This document shows positions 18,237 to 27,717 of a DNA stretch of 64,000 nucleotides, in pieces; within the stretch, counting starts at the first letter, position 1; each line of letters starts with the position of its first letter. The notes beneath the pieces were generated by a model. The model saw only the letters and a program-made list of their open reading frames with translations, was not told the DNA's origin and did no database searches. Both the position numbers and the translations under genes were made by a program. Location: NCBI RefSeq assembly GCF_017877135.1, contig NZ_JAGIPH010000001.1, forward strand, positions 620,001 to 684,000, written 5' to 3'. Origin of the DNA: Neorhizobium galegae. GTDB taxonomy: Bacteria; Pseudomonadota; Alphaproteobacteria; Rhizobiales; Rhizobiaceae.

Positions 18237-18887
18237 ATGCGTTTCTCCCTCCTGCGCGCCGCAGCGCTGGCCGCTCTGCTGCCCGGCGCCCTGCTCGCCA
18301 GCCCGGTCCTGGCGCAAGCGCCGCAGACGGGGGAAAAGCAGGCAAGACCGCAGCAGAGCGCCCCGCAGCAGCCCTCTGCGCAGCAGTCGCCGGCGCTGAC
18401 CCCCGGTGCCCAGCAGCCGGCTGCACCCGGCGCGTCTCCGGCCGGCGCTCCGCCCGCCGGCACCGTGCGCGGCAATCATGGCGCCTGGTCCGTTCTCTGC
18501 GACAAGCCGGCCGGAAGCTCCGTCGAACAATGCGCGCTGATGCAAAATGTCATTGCCGAGGATCGGCCGGAGGTCGGCCTTTCCGTCGTCGTCCTGAAGA
18601 CGGCGGACCGCAAGGCCAAGATCCTGCGCATTCTCGCGCCGCTCGGCGTACTCCTGAAAGACGGCATGGATCTCTTCGTCGACGGCAACAATATCGGCCG
18701 CGCCTATTTCACCCGCTGCTTCTCCGAGGGCTGCTATGTGGAGGTGGAGATCGACGACGAGCTGATGAAGATCCTGCGCGCCGGCAAGAACGCCGTCTTT
18801 GCGCTGCGTGAATCCGTCGATCAGGACCGCGTCGGCATTCCGATCGAGCTTGCCGGCTTTGCCGATGGTTATGACGCGCTGCCCTGA
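18237..18887 (+). CDS. ialB: Invasion-associated locus B (IalB) family protein
   Basis: The 216-residue secreted protein has a signal peptide (about 1-26, cut near VLAQA). A Pro/Gln/Ala-rich low-complexity linker (about 28-75) precedes the IalB domain, which begins near GAWSVLCDKP. Cysteines at CDKP, EQCALM, FTRC and EGCYVEVEI probably form disulfides. IalB was named from Bartonella erythrocyte invasion, but homologues occur in most rhizobia as envelope proteins of unknown role. The linker length is variable in the family. Confidence 0.88.
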   Translation: MRFSLLRAAALAALLPGALLASPVLAQAPQTGEKQARPQQSAPQQPSAQQSPALTPGAQQPAAPGASPAGAPPAGTVRGNHGAWSVLCDKPAGSSVEQCALMQNVIAEDRPEVGLSVVVLKTADRKAKILRILAPLGVLLKDGMDLFVDGNNIGRAYFTRCFSEGCYVEVEIDDELMKILRAGKNAVFALRESVDQDRVGIPIELAGFADGYDALP

Positions 18888-19022
18888 TCTTGGCTGACGC
18901 CCCACAAGGGCGCGGCTGCGCGGCCCGCGGCGGCGAAGATAAACTTGCGCCGCCGTTCTGACAGACCTACATCGGACGTGAAAGCCGGATGCATCCCAAG
19001 CGTCCGCCACAGGAGCGCCACG

Positions 19023-20438
19023 ATGACCACCGACCTCATCAACCTTTTCGATTGCGACGAGACGCGGCTGCGCGAGATGGTGGCCGCAGCGCTTGCCGGC
19101 GCCGATGATGGCGAACTGTTTCTCGAGCATGCGCAGGCCGAATCGCTCTCCTTCGACAACGGGCGCCTGAAGGGCGGCTCCTTCAACACCGACCAGGGTT
19201 TTGGCCTGCGCGCGGTGGCGGGCGAAGCAGTGGGCTATGCCCATGCGGGCGAGCTGTCGGTGTCTGCCCTGTCGCGCGCGGCGGATGCGGTTGGCGCCGT
19301 CACCCGCGGCTATTCCGGCTCCTATGCGGCCGCGCCGCAACGCACCAACAGACGCCTTTACGGTGACGAAAACCCGATCGGCTCTCCGACATTCGAGCAG
19401 AAGGTGGCGCTTCTGACCGAGATCGACGCCTATCTGCGCGCCAGGGATCCGAAGGTCCGCCAGGTGACCGCCTCGATTGCCGCCAGCTGGCAGGTGGTCG
19501 ACATCCTGCGCGCCGATGGCCACCGCGTGCAGGACGTGCGCCCGATGACGCGGCTCAACATCTCCGTCGTGGTCGGCGAAGGCGACCGGCAGGAGAGCGG
19601 CTCCTTCGGCACCGGCGGGCGCATCGGCTTTGGCGATTTCATCGCAAACGGCAACTGGCAGACGGGCGCCGACGAGGCGCTGCGCCAGGCCTTCGTCAAT
19701 CTGGAGGCCATCGAGGCACCGGCCGGCACCATGGATGTGGTGCTCGGCAACGGCTGGCCGGGCGTGATGCTGCACGAGGCCGTCGGCCACGGGTTGGAAG
19801 GCGATTTCAACCGCAAGAAGACATCCGCCTTTGCCGGCCTGCTCGGCGAAATGGTGGCAGCCCCCGGCGTCACCGTGGTCGATGACGGCACGATCGACAA
19901 CCGCCGCGGCTCGATCACCATTGATGACGAGGGCACGCCGTCCGCCTATAACGTGCTGATCGAGAACGGCAGGCTGGTCGGCTACATGCAGGACCGGCAG
20001 AATGCCCGCCTGATGGGCATGACGCCGACCGGCAACGGCCGCCGCCAGGGCTATGCCCACCAGCCGATGCCGCGCATGACCAACACCTACATGCTCTCGG
20101 GCGACAAGACGCCGGAGGAAATCATCGCCTCCGTGAAAAAAGGCATCTATGCCGTCTCCTTCGGCGGCGGGCAGGTGGACATCACCTCCGGCAAGTTCGT
20201 GTTCGGCTGCACGGAAGCCTATCTCATCGAAAACGGCCGGATCGGCGCGCCGATCAAGGGCGCCATGCTGATCGGCAACGGCCCGGATGCGATGAAGCGC
20301 GTCTCGATGGTCGGCAATGATTCCAAGCTCGATACCGGCATCGGCAATTGCGGCAAGGCCGGCCAGTGGGTGCCGGTCGGCGTCGGCCAGCCGCATCTCA
20401 GGATGGACCAGATCACCGTCGGCGGCACGAAGGCCTGA
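19023..20438 (+). CDS. tldD: TldD metalloprotease
   Basis: The 471-residue protein contains the HExxxH zinc motif HEAVGH (251-256) followed by GLEGDF, and a conserved later cysteine in FVFGCTEAYL expected as third ligand. TldD works with TldE/PmbA as a heterodimeric protease that processes modified peptides and degrades the CcdA antitoxin in E. coli. The partner gene is not in this window. The ATG at 19023 follows a GGAGCG stretch. Confidence 0.95.
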   Translation: MTTDLINLFDCDETRLREMVAAALAGADDGELFLEHAQAESLSFDNGRLKGGSFNTDQGFGLRAVAGEAVGYAHAGELSVSALSRAADAVGAVTRGYSGSYAAAPQRTNRRLYGDENPIGSPTFEQKVALLTEIDAYLRARDPKVRQVTASIAASWQVVDILRADGHRVQDVRPMTRLNISVVVGEGDRQESGSFGTGGRIGFGDFIANGNWQTGADEALRQAFVNLEAIEAPAGTMDVVLGNGWPGVMLHEAVGHGLEGDFNRKKTSAFAGLLGEMVAAPGVTVVDDGTIDNRRGSITIDDEGTPSAYNVLIENGRLVGYMQDRQNARLMGMTPTGNGRRQGYAHQPMPRMTNTYMLSGDKTPEEIIASVKKGIYAVSFGGGQVDITSGKFVFGCTEAYLIENGRIGAPIKGAMLIGNGPDAMKRVSMVGNDSKLDTGIGNCGKAGQWVPVGVGQPHLRMDQITVGGTKA

Positions 20439-20441
20439 CGG

Positions 20442-20888
20442 GTGAGCGAAAACGCGCTGGTTCCGGAGCTTGCCGTCACCGACTGGGCAGCAAGCCGCGC
20501 TTTCTACCTTGATCTCATCGGCTGTACGGTCCTCTACGAGCGCCCGGAAGAAGGTTTCAGCTTCCTGACGCTTGGAAGCGCTCAGTTGATGATCGACCAG
20601 ATCGGCACCGGCCGCACCTTCGATGACGCGATGCCGCTCGCACCCCCGCTCGGCCGCGGCCTCAACCTGCAGCTTCGCGTGCCGGATCTGTCGGCCCTCG
20701 TCAAACGTCTGGAACGCGCCGGCCATCCGCTTGTCCTGCCGGTCAAGGACACATGGTATCGCCGCGACGACCACGAGGTCGGCAACCGCCAGTGCCTCGT
20801 CGCCGATCCCGACGGCTACCTCTTGCGGCCCTTCGAGGATCTTGGCCGTCGTCCTCGCACCGGAGACGCGCCGGACGGCTTGCGGTAA
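20442..20888 (+). CDS. VOC-family (bleomycin-resistance-like) protein
   Basis: The 148-residue protein begins at a GTG 3 nt after the tldD stop. It has the vicinal-oxygen-chelate pattern: VTDWAASRAFYLDLIGCTVLY near the start and LVADPDGYLLRPFEDLG near the end. The family includes bleomycin-binding resistance proteins and glyoxalase-like enzymes. Two betaalphabetabetabeta units fit the length. The substrate is unknown; the immediate spacing to tldD suggests co-transcription. Confidence 0.82.
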   Translation: MSENALVPELAVTDWAASRAFYLDLIGCTVLYERPEEGFSFLTLGSAQLMIDQIGTGRTFDDAMPLAPPLGRGLNLQLRVPDLSALVKRLERAGHPLVLPVKDTWYRRDDHEVGNRQCLVADPDGYLLRPFEDLGRRPRTGDAPDGLR

Positions 20889-20927
20889 GGAAAAATTCCA
20901 TTACCTTGAAGCCAAAGGAGATGTGCC

Positions 20928-21179
20928 ATGGCCTCTTTGACCGTGACCGCCAAGGGGCAGATCACCCTCAGGCGGGAGCTTCTGAACCATCTGGGTGTCC
21001 GGCCGGGGGAACAGATCGAACTCGACAGGCTTCCGGGCGGTGAACTGCGTCTGAAGGCCGTGCGGCCGACCGGCAGCATCGAGGGCTTTATCGGGCGCCA
21101 TGCCGGCAAGGCGGCACAACCCCTGTCGATCGAGGAGATGAACCGGATTGCCGCCGCCGGCTGGGCTGGCGAGGAATGA
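20928..21179 (+). CDS. AbrB/MazE-type antitoxin of a VapC-like toxin
   Basis: The 83-residue protein starts MASLTVTAKGQITLRRELLN, the swapped-hairpin AbrB DNA-binding fold, with VRPGEQIELDRLPGGELRL completing it (to about residue 44). The C-terminal part is the toxin-binding tail. An AAGGAG at 20919-20924 region supports the start. It overlaps the PIN-domain gene by 4 nt (ATGA). Such antitoxins repress their own operon. Confidence 0.88.
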   Translation: MASLTVTAKGQITLRRELLNHLGVRPGEQIELDRLPGGELRLKAVRPTGSIEGFIGRHAGKAAQPLSIEEMNRIAAAGWAGEE

Positions 21180-21574
21180 AGATTGCCGTCGACACGAACA
21201 TTCTGGTTCGCGCCGTGCTGCAGGACGATGCGGTGCAAGGTGCTGCCGCGTCTCGTCTGTTGCAGGAGGCCTCGCTGATTGCGATCTCGTCATCCTGTCT
21301 CTGCGAATTTGTCTGGGTGCTGTTGCGCGGTGCGAGACTTTCCCGGCAGGAGGTTGCGCGCTCCCTTCGCGACCTGCTGGAGGCCGGCAATGTCGCGATG
21401 GATCGCCCGGCCGTGGAGGCCGGACTGGCGGTTCTGGAAGCGGGCGGCGATTTCGCAGACGGCGTAATCGCCCACGAGGGACAGTGGCTCGGCGGTGAGA
21501 CCTTCGTGTCGTTTGATCAGAAGGCTGTCGAAGTGCTAGAGGCACAGGGCCGCCTGGCACGCCTTGCTTCCTGA
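21176..21574 (+). CDS. vapC: PIN-domain ribonuclease toxin (VapC family)
   Basis: The 132-residue protein carries the PIN acidic residues: D6 in AVDTNIL, E44 in CLCEFVW, D95 in GGDFADGVI and D114 in FVSFDQ. VapC toxins cleave initiator tRNA or rRNA when freed from antitoxin. Its ATG overlaps the antitoxin stop. All catalytic positions are intact, so the toxin appears functional. RNA target is unknown. Confidence 0.9.
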   Translation: MKIAVDTNILVRAVLQDDAVQGAAASRLLQEASLIAISSSCLCEFVWVLLRGARLSRQEVARSLRDLLEAGNVAMDRPAVEAGLAVLEAGGDFADGVIAHEGQWLGGETFVSFDQKAVEVLEAQGRLARLAS

Positions 21575-21713
21575 CCCGCTTGCAGTGCTGTGCCGATAAG
21601 CGCATCCGCGCGAGAACGGGCACCGGCATGGTGGCGTGAGCAGAACGTGAACAGTGAAACCGGGCGTTCCAGGCAAACCCCTTTGCCGCAGACGCCTTCG
21701 ATACAGGACCGAT

Positions 21714-22400
21714 ATGCCGATACTTCCCCGCCTGCCGCAGGCCGTCATCTTCGATATGGATGGCCTGTTGCTCGATACCGAAATCCTCTATCGCAGCTCG
21801 ATCATTTCCGCCGCCACGGAGAAGGGTCTTCCGATCGGTCCGTCGATCTATGAGGGCATGCTGGGCAGGCCCTGGGTCAGCATCGCGGGCCTTTTGCGGG
21901 AGCATTACGGCGAAGCGTTCGATGCCGATGGCTTTAGGACGGTATGGCTTGCGCATTTCGACCGGCTGCTGGAAACCGACCTGCGGCTGAAGCCGGGGGT
22001 GACGCAGATGCTGGATCTGCTCGATACCCTCTCCATTCCGCGCGCCGTCTGCACCTCCTCGGCCCATTTCCAGGTCAAGCATCACCTCGGCGAACTCGGC
22101 ATTCTCGGGCGCTTCGACCATGTGGTGGCGCATGGCGATTATGCCCGCGGCAAGCCGGCGCCCGATCCCTATCTGACGGCCGCGGGACGGCTCGGCGTCG
22201 CGCCGGCGCTTTGTCTGGCGCTCGAGGATTCCCACAACGGCATCCGCAGCGCGGCCTCTGCCGGGACCATGGCGGTGATGGTGCCCGACATGCTGCAGCC
22301 GACAGAGGAAATCCGGGCGCTCTGCGCGGCCGTGGCCGACAGTCTTGACCATTGCCGCGCCTTCTTCGATCGTCACCCGGCCGTCGTCACGCCGGCCTGA
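21714..22400 (+). CDS. HAD-superfamily phosphatase (beta-phosphoglucomutase-like)
   Basis: The 228-residue protein has motif I FDMDGLLLDTE (13-23, nucleophile D14), motif II in CTSSAHF, and the late motifs KPAPDPYLTAAGRL and ALEDSHNGIRSAASAG. This pattern is of the subclass I HAD phosphatases related to beta-phosphoglucomutase and phosphoglycolate phosphatase. The ATG at 21714 fits the conserved start. The substrate cannot be read. It ends 14 bp into the convergent MazG-like gene. Confidence 0.9.
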   Translation: MPILPRLPQAVIFDMDGLLLDTEILYRSSIISAATEKGLPIGPSIYEGMLGRPWVSIAGLLREHYGEAFDADGFRTVWLAHFDRLLETDLRLKPGVTQMLDLLDTLSIPRAVCTSSAHFQVKHHLGELGILGRFDHVVAHGDYARGKPAPDPYLTAAGRLGVAPALCLALEDSHNGIRSAASAGTMAVMVPDMLQPTEEIRALCAAVADSLDHCRAFFDRHPAVVTPA

Positions 22401-22689
22401 ACAACCATTTGCGCTCCACCGCCGCGGCAAGATCGAGACCGTTGGCATGGGCAAACAGCAGGATGTGGCCGAGCACATCGGCGGCTTCGTCGGCCAAGTC
22501 GCGCTGCATGTCCTCGACACTGCGGCCCTTGGGCCGGCCGCGCCCGCTGAGCCGGTTCCAGCTTTGCGTGAGTTCGCCCACTTCCTCGTGCAGTTTCAGC
22601 ACGAACCAGTCGGGATCGCGCGTCACGCCATGCGCCTCGGCATAGCGGTGGGAGGCAGTTTCAAACTCATCGATCAGCTGACGCAGCAT
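22387..22689 (-). CDS. MazG-like nucleotide pyrophosphohydrolase
   Basis: The 100-residue protein has the all-alpha NTP-PPase motif: LHEEVGEL (E35, E36, E39) and DLADEAADVLG (E68, D71), the EExxE...ExxD metal site. It is a single-domain protein, shorter than two-domain MazG. AGGAGAA precedes the ATG at 22689. It would hydrolyse aberrant nucleoside triphosphates. It is convergent with, and overlaps, the HAD gene by 14 bp. Confidence 0.85.
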   Translation of the reverse strand: MLRQLIDEFETASHRYAEAHGVTRDPDWFVLKLHEEVGELTQSWNRLSGRGRPKGRSVEDMQRDLADEAADVLGHILLFAHANGLDLAAAVERKWLFRPA

Positions 22690-22904
22690 GATGTTCTCCT
22701 TTTGTTTTAGCCACAGAACACCGATTCGCGAGGAAGATCCATCCGCTCGCGTCACGCGCATCGGGATGTCGCCCTGCCCGGCGATGACGTGCCGGAACGG
22801 CTCCGCCCCGCATTCGCTTGACAGGCCTTTGAGGCGGACGCAGAACCGGCGCTCACATTCCTCCATCCGCCCCTTCAGAACGCCCTCCCCTACCCGGCCC
22901 GCCC

Positions 22905-23696
22905 ATGACCCTTTCCGACATGCTTGCGGCAGATGTCGCGGCCTTTCCTGCCCTGCATCCGCTGAGGCAAATCCTCGCCCTTCTCGCCACCGCCCTCGTT
23001 GCGGGTCTGGCGCGTGGGTTTTCCGGTTTCGGCGGCGGGCTGATTTTCATACCGATGGCCAGCGCCATTGCCGGGCCGCAGGCCGCCTCGCCGCTTCTTC
23101 TGGTGGTCGACTGGGTGATGACGCTCGGAATGTTGCCGGAGGGGTGGCGGCGGGCGAACCGGCGCGAGGTGGCAACGCTTCTCATCGGTGCGCTGGCCGG
23201 CGTGCCCGTCGGCACGGCACTTCTCGCCTTTGCCCCGCCGCTTGTGCTGCGCTGGATCATTTCGGTGACGGTTATTGCCCTTCTTGCCTTCCTCATCAGC
23301 GGCTGGCGCTACAAGGGCCGGCCGAAGGCACCGCTTGGCGTTGCAACCGGTGCGGTTGCCGGCCTCTTCGGCGGCGTCGCGCAACTGTCCGGCCCGCCGA
23401 TCGTCGCCTATTGGCTGGGCGGGGCGAGCGACCGGGTGGTGGTGCGCGCCAATATCGTGCTTTATTTCGCGCTCGCCTCCCTGATATCGGCCACCGCCTA
23501 TATCAGCGCCGGCCTGTTGCGGGTCGATACGCTGCTTCTCGCGGCAGTCGTCGGCCCCGGTTATGGCCTCGGCATTCTGCTCGGATCGCGCCTGTTCGGC
23601 TTTGCCGACGAGGCGACGTTCCGGCGCATCTGCTTCTGCCTGATTGCCGGCGCCGGCCTCCTCAGCCTGCCGGTGTTCGACGCTCTGCTGCACTGA
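22905..23696 (+). CDS. TauE/SafE-family sulfite/anion exporter
   Basis: The 263-residue membrane protein has about eight helices. The N-terminal GLARGFSGFGGGLIFIPM and central GLFGGVAQLSGPPIVAYWL repeat-halves are the two TauE/SafE signature regions. The family exports sulfite, sulfoacetate or related organosulfur anions. No sulfur gene adjoins, so the substrate is open. ATG at 22905 gives a normal family length. Confidence 0.9.
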   Translation: MTLSDMLAADVAAFPALHPLRQILALLATALVAGLARGFSGFGGGLIFIPMASAIAGPQAASPLLLVVDWVMTLGMLPEGWRRANRREVATLLIGALAGVPVGTALLAFAPPLVLRWIISVTVIALLAFLISGWRYKGRPKAPLGVATGAVAGLFGGVAQLSGPPIVAYWLGGASDRVVVRANIVLYFALASLISATAYISAGLLRVDTLLLAAVVGPGYGLGILLGSRLFGFADEATFRRICFCLIAGAGLLSLPVFDALLH

Positions 23697-23778
23697 TGGT
23701 ATTTGCAGTGCTTCATTAGCAAGGCTTAAAGGTCTCAGCGCTAGCGTGCCGCGAACAACTGGCGGTGAAGCAGTGCAG

Positions 23779-24834
23779 ATGAATGGAAAGATCGACGCCC
23801 TGTGGCGTCGCAGCGTCAAGCGTGGCCTGATTGCCGGCGGGCTTGAGACGGCGGGCATTCTGGCGCGGGCCGGCCTGATGCGCGAGGCGCGCGGTCGCGG
23901 CGCGATTTTCACCCTGCATCACGTGCGCCCGCCGGAGCCGCGGCTTGCCGCGCCGAACGCCCATCTGGAAGTGACGCCGCAATTTCTCGATGCCGCCATC
24001 AGTCGGCTTGCCGAGGATGGCTATGATTTCGTCGCCCTTCAGGACGTGCCCGCGCGCCTAGCCGAACCGCCCGCGCGCCCCTTTGCCTGCTTCACGCTGG
24101 ATGACGGCTACCGCAACAATGTCGAGCACGCTTTGCCGGTGTTCGAGCGTTACCAGGTGCCGTTCACCATTTTCATCAATGAGGGCTTTGCCGACCGCAC
24201 CCACACCATCTGGTGGGAAACGCTGGCCGAGCTGTTGAACGAGACCGACAGGCTGAGCTTCGATTTCGGCGCCGGGCCGGAAACGCTTGATCTGACCGCC
24301 GGCAGTGCCCGGCTCGATGCGTTTGATCGCTTTGCGCTCTACATCGAACGCGACAACGAAGCCGATGCGGTGGCCGAGCTGGATGCGCTGGCGTGCCGCC
24401 ATGGGATCGAGCCGCTCGACATCACACGCCGGCTGACACTCGGCCGCGAGGATCTGTCAAAACTGTCGCGCCATCCGCTCGCCTCGCTCGGCGCCCATAC
24501 CGTCAGCCACCGGGCGCTGAAACGCCTATCAGATGCCGATGCCGGCGCCGAGATGAAGCGCTCCGCCGACTGGCTGGAGGCGCTCACCGGCACACGTCCG
24601 GCCGCGATCGCCTATCCCTACGGCACGCAGGCCGCCGTTTCCGAGCGCGACCAGGCGCTGGCGCAGGCGCTCGGCTTCACTGTGGCCGTCACCACGCAGC
24701 CGGGCACGGTCTGCGCGGCCGACACCGAACGGCTGACCGCCCTGCCGCGGATTTCGCTGAACGGCTATTACCAGGAGCCGCGCTACGTGGCAGCCCTTGC
24801 CTCCGGCATTCCCTTCGCCATGGGCACGCCCTGA
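23779..24834 (+). CDS. Polysaccharide deacetylase (NodB/CE4 family)
   Basis: The 351-residue protein carries the CE4 metal motif TLDDGY (106-111), the second histidine motif SLGAHTVSHRAL, and YPYG in IAYPYGTQAA. CE4 enzymes remove N- or O-acetyl groups from glycans such as peptidoglycan, chitin-like or capsular polymers. No signal peptide is evident, so it may act on a cytoplasmic or lipid-linked intermediate. Upstream GGCGGTGAAG gives only a weak ribosome site. The substrate is not predictable. Confidence 0.85.
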   Translation: MNGKIDALWRRSVKRGLIAGGLETAGILARAGLMREARGRGAIFTLHHVRPPEPRLAAPNAHLEVTPQFLDAAISRLAEDGYDFVALQDVPARLAEPPARPFACFTLDDGYRNNVEHALPVFERYQVPFTIFINEGFADRTHTIWWETLAELLNETDRLSFDFGAGPETLDLTAGSARLDAFDRFALYIERDNEADAVAELDALACRHGIEPLDITRRLTLGREDLSKLSRHPLASLGAHTVSHRALKRLSDADAGAEMKRSADWLEALTGTRPAAIAYPYGTQAAVSERDQALAQALGFTVAVTTQPGTVCAADTERLTALPRISLNGYYQEPRYVAALASGIPFAMGTP

Positions 24835-24901
24835 TCAGAACATCCTGACGGGCACGCCTTGACTCCGGGGAAACCCGGTGACGGAAGGGCAGCCTCTCCC
24901 G

Positions 24902-25522
24902 TCACGGATACATGCGCACCTTCGACCAGCCTTCGGCCTCGCCCTCGCGGCGAAACTCCACCCGGTCATGCAGGCGGAACGGACGGTCGTGCCAGAACTC
25001 GATCGAGCTCGGGATGATCCGAAAACCCGACCAGTGGGCCGGACGCGGAATGTCGCCGATGGCATAGCGGGCGGTATATTCGGCTACCGCCTTTTCGAGC
25101 GCAAAGCGTCCCTCGAGTGGGCGCGACTGTTTCGATGCCCAGGCGCCGATCCGGCTGCCGCGCGGGCGCGACGCATAATAGGCATCCGCCTCCTCGTCGG
25201 ACACGACGCTCACCGGTCCGCGCAGCCGCACCTGCCGGCGCAGCGACTTCCAGTGGAAGCACATCGCGGCCTTGCCTTGCCCTAAGATCTCCCGGCCCTT
25301 CTGGCTTTCGAAATTGGTATAGAAGACGAAGCCGCGCTCGTCGAAGCCCTTCAGCAGCACCATGCGCACATTGGGCAGGCCGTCTGCATCCACCGTGGCA
25401 AGTGCCACGGCATTGGGATCGTTGAGTTCGGAACCTTCCGCATCCTTCAGCCATTCAGCAAACAGGGCGAAGGGCTCGTTTTCCTCGGTGAAGTCACCGC
25501 TTGTTAACCGATCTTGCGACAT
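24902..25522 (-). CDS. pdxH: Pyridoxamine/pyridoxine 5'-phosphate oxidase
   Basis: The 206-residue FMN enzyme makes pyridoxal phosphate from PNP or PMP. Recognised regions are [23 protein letters not shown], the [16 protein letters not shown] loop, and the C-terminal GWSKVRMYP that ends the active site. The ATG at 25522 ([11 protein letters not shown]) gives the usual length; a long frame upstream runs over the divergent lipoprotein gene and is rejected. Only 37 bp separate it from that gene. Confidence 0.96.
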   Translation of the reverse strand: MSQDRLTSGDFTEENEPFALFAEWLKDAEGSELNDPNAVALATVDADGLPNVRMVLLKGFDERGFVFYTNFESQKGREILGQGKAAMCFHWKSLRRQVRLRGPVSVVSDEEADAYYASRPRGSRIGAWASKQSRPLEGRFALEKAVAEYTARYAIGDIPRPAHWSGFRIIPSSIEFWHDRPFRLHDRVEFRREGEAEGWSKVRMYP

Positions 25523-25559
25523 ATTGACTAAAATGCTCCCGATCTGATCAAATGGACCC

Positions 25560-26039
25560 GTGAACCTTTTCCGGACTGGACGCAAGGTGGCAGTGACAGA
25601 CAAGACAAAATATCGCATCCGATCGCCGCTGTCGCTCACGCTCAAAGCAGCCCTTTTGGTTACCCTTTCGACGACAATGTCGGGCTGCACCAGCGGCGCC
25701 TTCGACCTGTTCGACAGCTCTGCCAAGGTGGACCGCAGCCTCTCCACATCCACCATTCCCAAACGCTCGCAGGAAGCGGTCTCCGACGAAGTGACGGTAC
25801 GCAATGCCGTCACCTCCGCCGACCTTTCCAAGGTGTCGGGCGCAGCACTCCCCTGGGCCAATACGGCAACCGGCAGCGCCGGTGTCGTCTCCGGCATCCG
25901 CGAGGCCAATGTGGCAGGCGTCGTCTGCCGCGGCTTCGTCACCACCCGCCATTCCTATGAAGGCATTGCCAAGTTTACCGGCCAGGCCTGCATGGCAAAC
26001 AGCGGCGACTGGATGCTGACCTCCTTCGAACGGCAGTAA
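25560..26039 (+). CDS. RT0821/Lpp0805-family surface lipoprotein
   Basis: The 159-residue protein has a lipoprotein signal: a basic start, the hydrophobic run [15 protein letters not shown] and lipobox SGC at about residue 43. The mature part holds [18 protein letters not shown] and [15 protein letters not shown], then [22 protein letters not shown]. This pattern matches the RT0821/Lpp0805 surface proteins, of unknown function. Start is a GTG at 25560; a GTG at 25593 (VTDKTKYRI) is an equally likely start with a better signal length. Confidence 0.8.
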   Translation: MNLFRTGRKVAVTDKTKYRIRSPLSLTLKAALLVTLSTTMSGCTSGAFDLFDSSAKVDRSLSTSTIPKRSQEAVSDEVTVRNAVTSADLSKVSGAALPWANTATGSAGVVSGIREANVAGVVCRGFVTTRHSYEGIAKFTGQACMANSGDWMLTSFERQ

Positions 26040-26329
26040 TATCCTTCCTCTTTCCGGTAGAGACCCGCAGCGCAACCCCGCGCTGACGGACAGACATGCC
26101 GTCGCCGCAACTATCATTCCTCAGGATCGGCTGGTTACTGCGCGGTAATCTTAATTCCAAGTCGCCGGCGCGCGTAAATTCTCCTTAGAGAGTGTCACGA
26201 TTATATTTCTTCACCATAGGCCAAAAGGGCGAAGTTCCGGCAGCGGAACCCTTCGCCGACGGCAAGAGTTGTTGTCGACAGCAGCCGCCGGGCGTTCCGG
26301 TGAGGCTGCAAACATAAGCGGTGGACGGT

Positions 26330-27574
26330 ATGCGCGATCCCTATTCCCTTCTCGGCGTGAAGAAAGATGCCGGTGCCGACGAGATCAAGGCTGCCTGGCG
26401 TTCCAAGGCGAAATCGCTGCACCCGGACCATAACCAGGACGATCCGGCCGCCACCCGCCGCTTCGCCGAAATGGGCCAGGCCTACGAGGTCTTGAAGGAT
26501 CCCGAACGCCGCAAGCGCTACGACCGCGCCTATGAGACCCACCAGACCATCCTGCAGCAGCGCGAAAACGCCCGCCAGGCGGAAGAGCGGGCAAAGGCCG
26601 CCCGCGCCAAGGCCGAACAGGTGATGGAGGAACTGGCGCGCGCCAATGCGCAGCGCGCCCAGAACCAGGCCAATCAGAACCGGGCGAATGCCACGGCCGG
26701 CGCCAGCACGCTTGGCGGGGCGGAGGAAAACCCGGAAGACCTGATCAACCGCATTTTCGGTCCCGCCCCTTCGGCGGGCTCCTCCACGGCCTCGCAGGCA
26801 GGAACGACCGGCAGTCGGCGCAGCAACGCAGAGGCAGGTGCGCAGGCTGGACAGGACCATGCCCGCACCGAGCGGCCCCAGCCCTCTTCGGCCAAAGGGC
26901 AGGCAGGCGCCGCACAGACCCAACGGCCCGCAGCCGAAAGCAGCAATCCGGATGCGACCCGGCCCGAACCAACTGGCCAGAAAGTGCCGCCGCCGCTTCC
27001 GCTTCAGGCGATCGAGCTTCTTTCCGGTCTCATGCGGCGAATCCGCGGCACGGCCCCGCCCCCGGAAAAGGCGCCCGACCTGTCAACGACCGCCACCGTG
27101 TCTCTTCAGGACATGCTGGCCCTCAACACGGCAACCGTCATCCTGTCCGACGATCGCGAAGTGCGCTTTCCGCTGGAGGCCGGCATGACGGATGGCCAGG
27201 TGCTGCGTCTCATCGGACAGGGACTGCGGCTTCCCGGCGCCCAGCGCGGCGACCTGCTGGTGACCCTGAAGATTGCCCGTGACAATCGTTTTCATGTGGA
27301 AGGTTTCGATCTCCACACCGTGTTGCCGATCTCGCTGGAGGATGCGGTTCTGGGCACCGAGGCCGAGGTGGAGACGCCGGGCGGGCGCGTTCCCGTCTCC
27401 ATTCCGGCCTGGACCGGATCGGATCAGAGCGTGCGGATCGAAGGTCTTGGCTTGGCAAACGATGCCGGCGGGCGCGGCGATCTGGTGGTCGAACTGCGGG
27501 TGGTGTTGTGGGAAAAGCCCGACCCGAAGGTCATCGATCTGATGCGCCACATGCGCCACGGCCTCTTCGTGTGA
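26330..27574 (+). CDS. DnaJ-class co-chaperone without zinc finger (CbpA-like)
   Basis: The 414-residue protein opens with a J domain (MRDPYSLLGVKKDAG; HPD at 31-33) that would stimulate DnaK. A long Ala/Gln/Arg coiled stretch (about 75-130) and a low-complexity Ala/Pro/Ser linker follow. The C-terminal part (about 260-405) resembles the DnaJ substrate domain, with PGGRVPVSIPAWTGSDQSVRI and GLGLANDAGGRGDLVVEL. The CxxCxGxG zinc repeats of true DnaJ are absent. ATG at 26330 is preferred to the GTG 9 nt earlier. Confidence 0.88.
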   Translation: MRDPYSLLGVKKDAGADEIKAAWRSKAKSLHPDHNQDDPAATRRFAEMGQAYEVLKDPERRKRYDRAYETHQTILQQRENARQAEERAKAARAKAEQVMEELARANAQRAQNQANQNRANATAGASTLGGAEENPEDLINRIFGPAPSAGSSTASQAGTTGSRRSNAEAGAQAGQDHARTERPQPSSAKGQAGAAQTQRPAAESSNPDATRPEPTGQKVPPPLPLQAIELLSGLMRRIRGTAPPPEKAPDLSTTATVSLQDMLALNTATVILSDDREVRFPLEAGMTDGQVLRLIGQGLRLPGAQRGDLLVTLKIARDNRFHVEGFDLHTVLPISLEDAVLGTEAEVETPGGRVPVSIPAWTGSDQSVRIEGLGLANDAGGRGDLVVELRVVLWEKPDPKVIDLMRHMRHGLFV

Positions 27575-27717
27575 CGCCATTGTGACGCTATCCCCAGGCG
27601 GTTGCGTCTGCGCACCCATTGTTACACCCCCTTACAGGAGATGATCTCACGCCTGCTTGAACGTCGGGACGGCCTATGCCATAGGCAACTTTCGTCTTAA
27701 GTCTTAGAGGATAGAGT

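Noticed and set aside
18204..20774. 856-codon open frame antisense to ialB and tldD
   Set aside because: It is the mirror of strongly conserved tldD coding sequence in a GC-rich genome and its product lacks any domain.
24902..25945. Longer pdxH reading frame of 347 codons
   Set aside because: The extra N-terminus runs over the divergent lipoprotein gene; the conserved start is the ATG at 25522.
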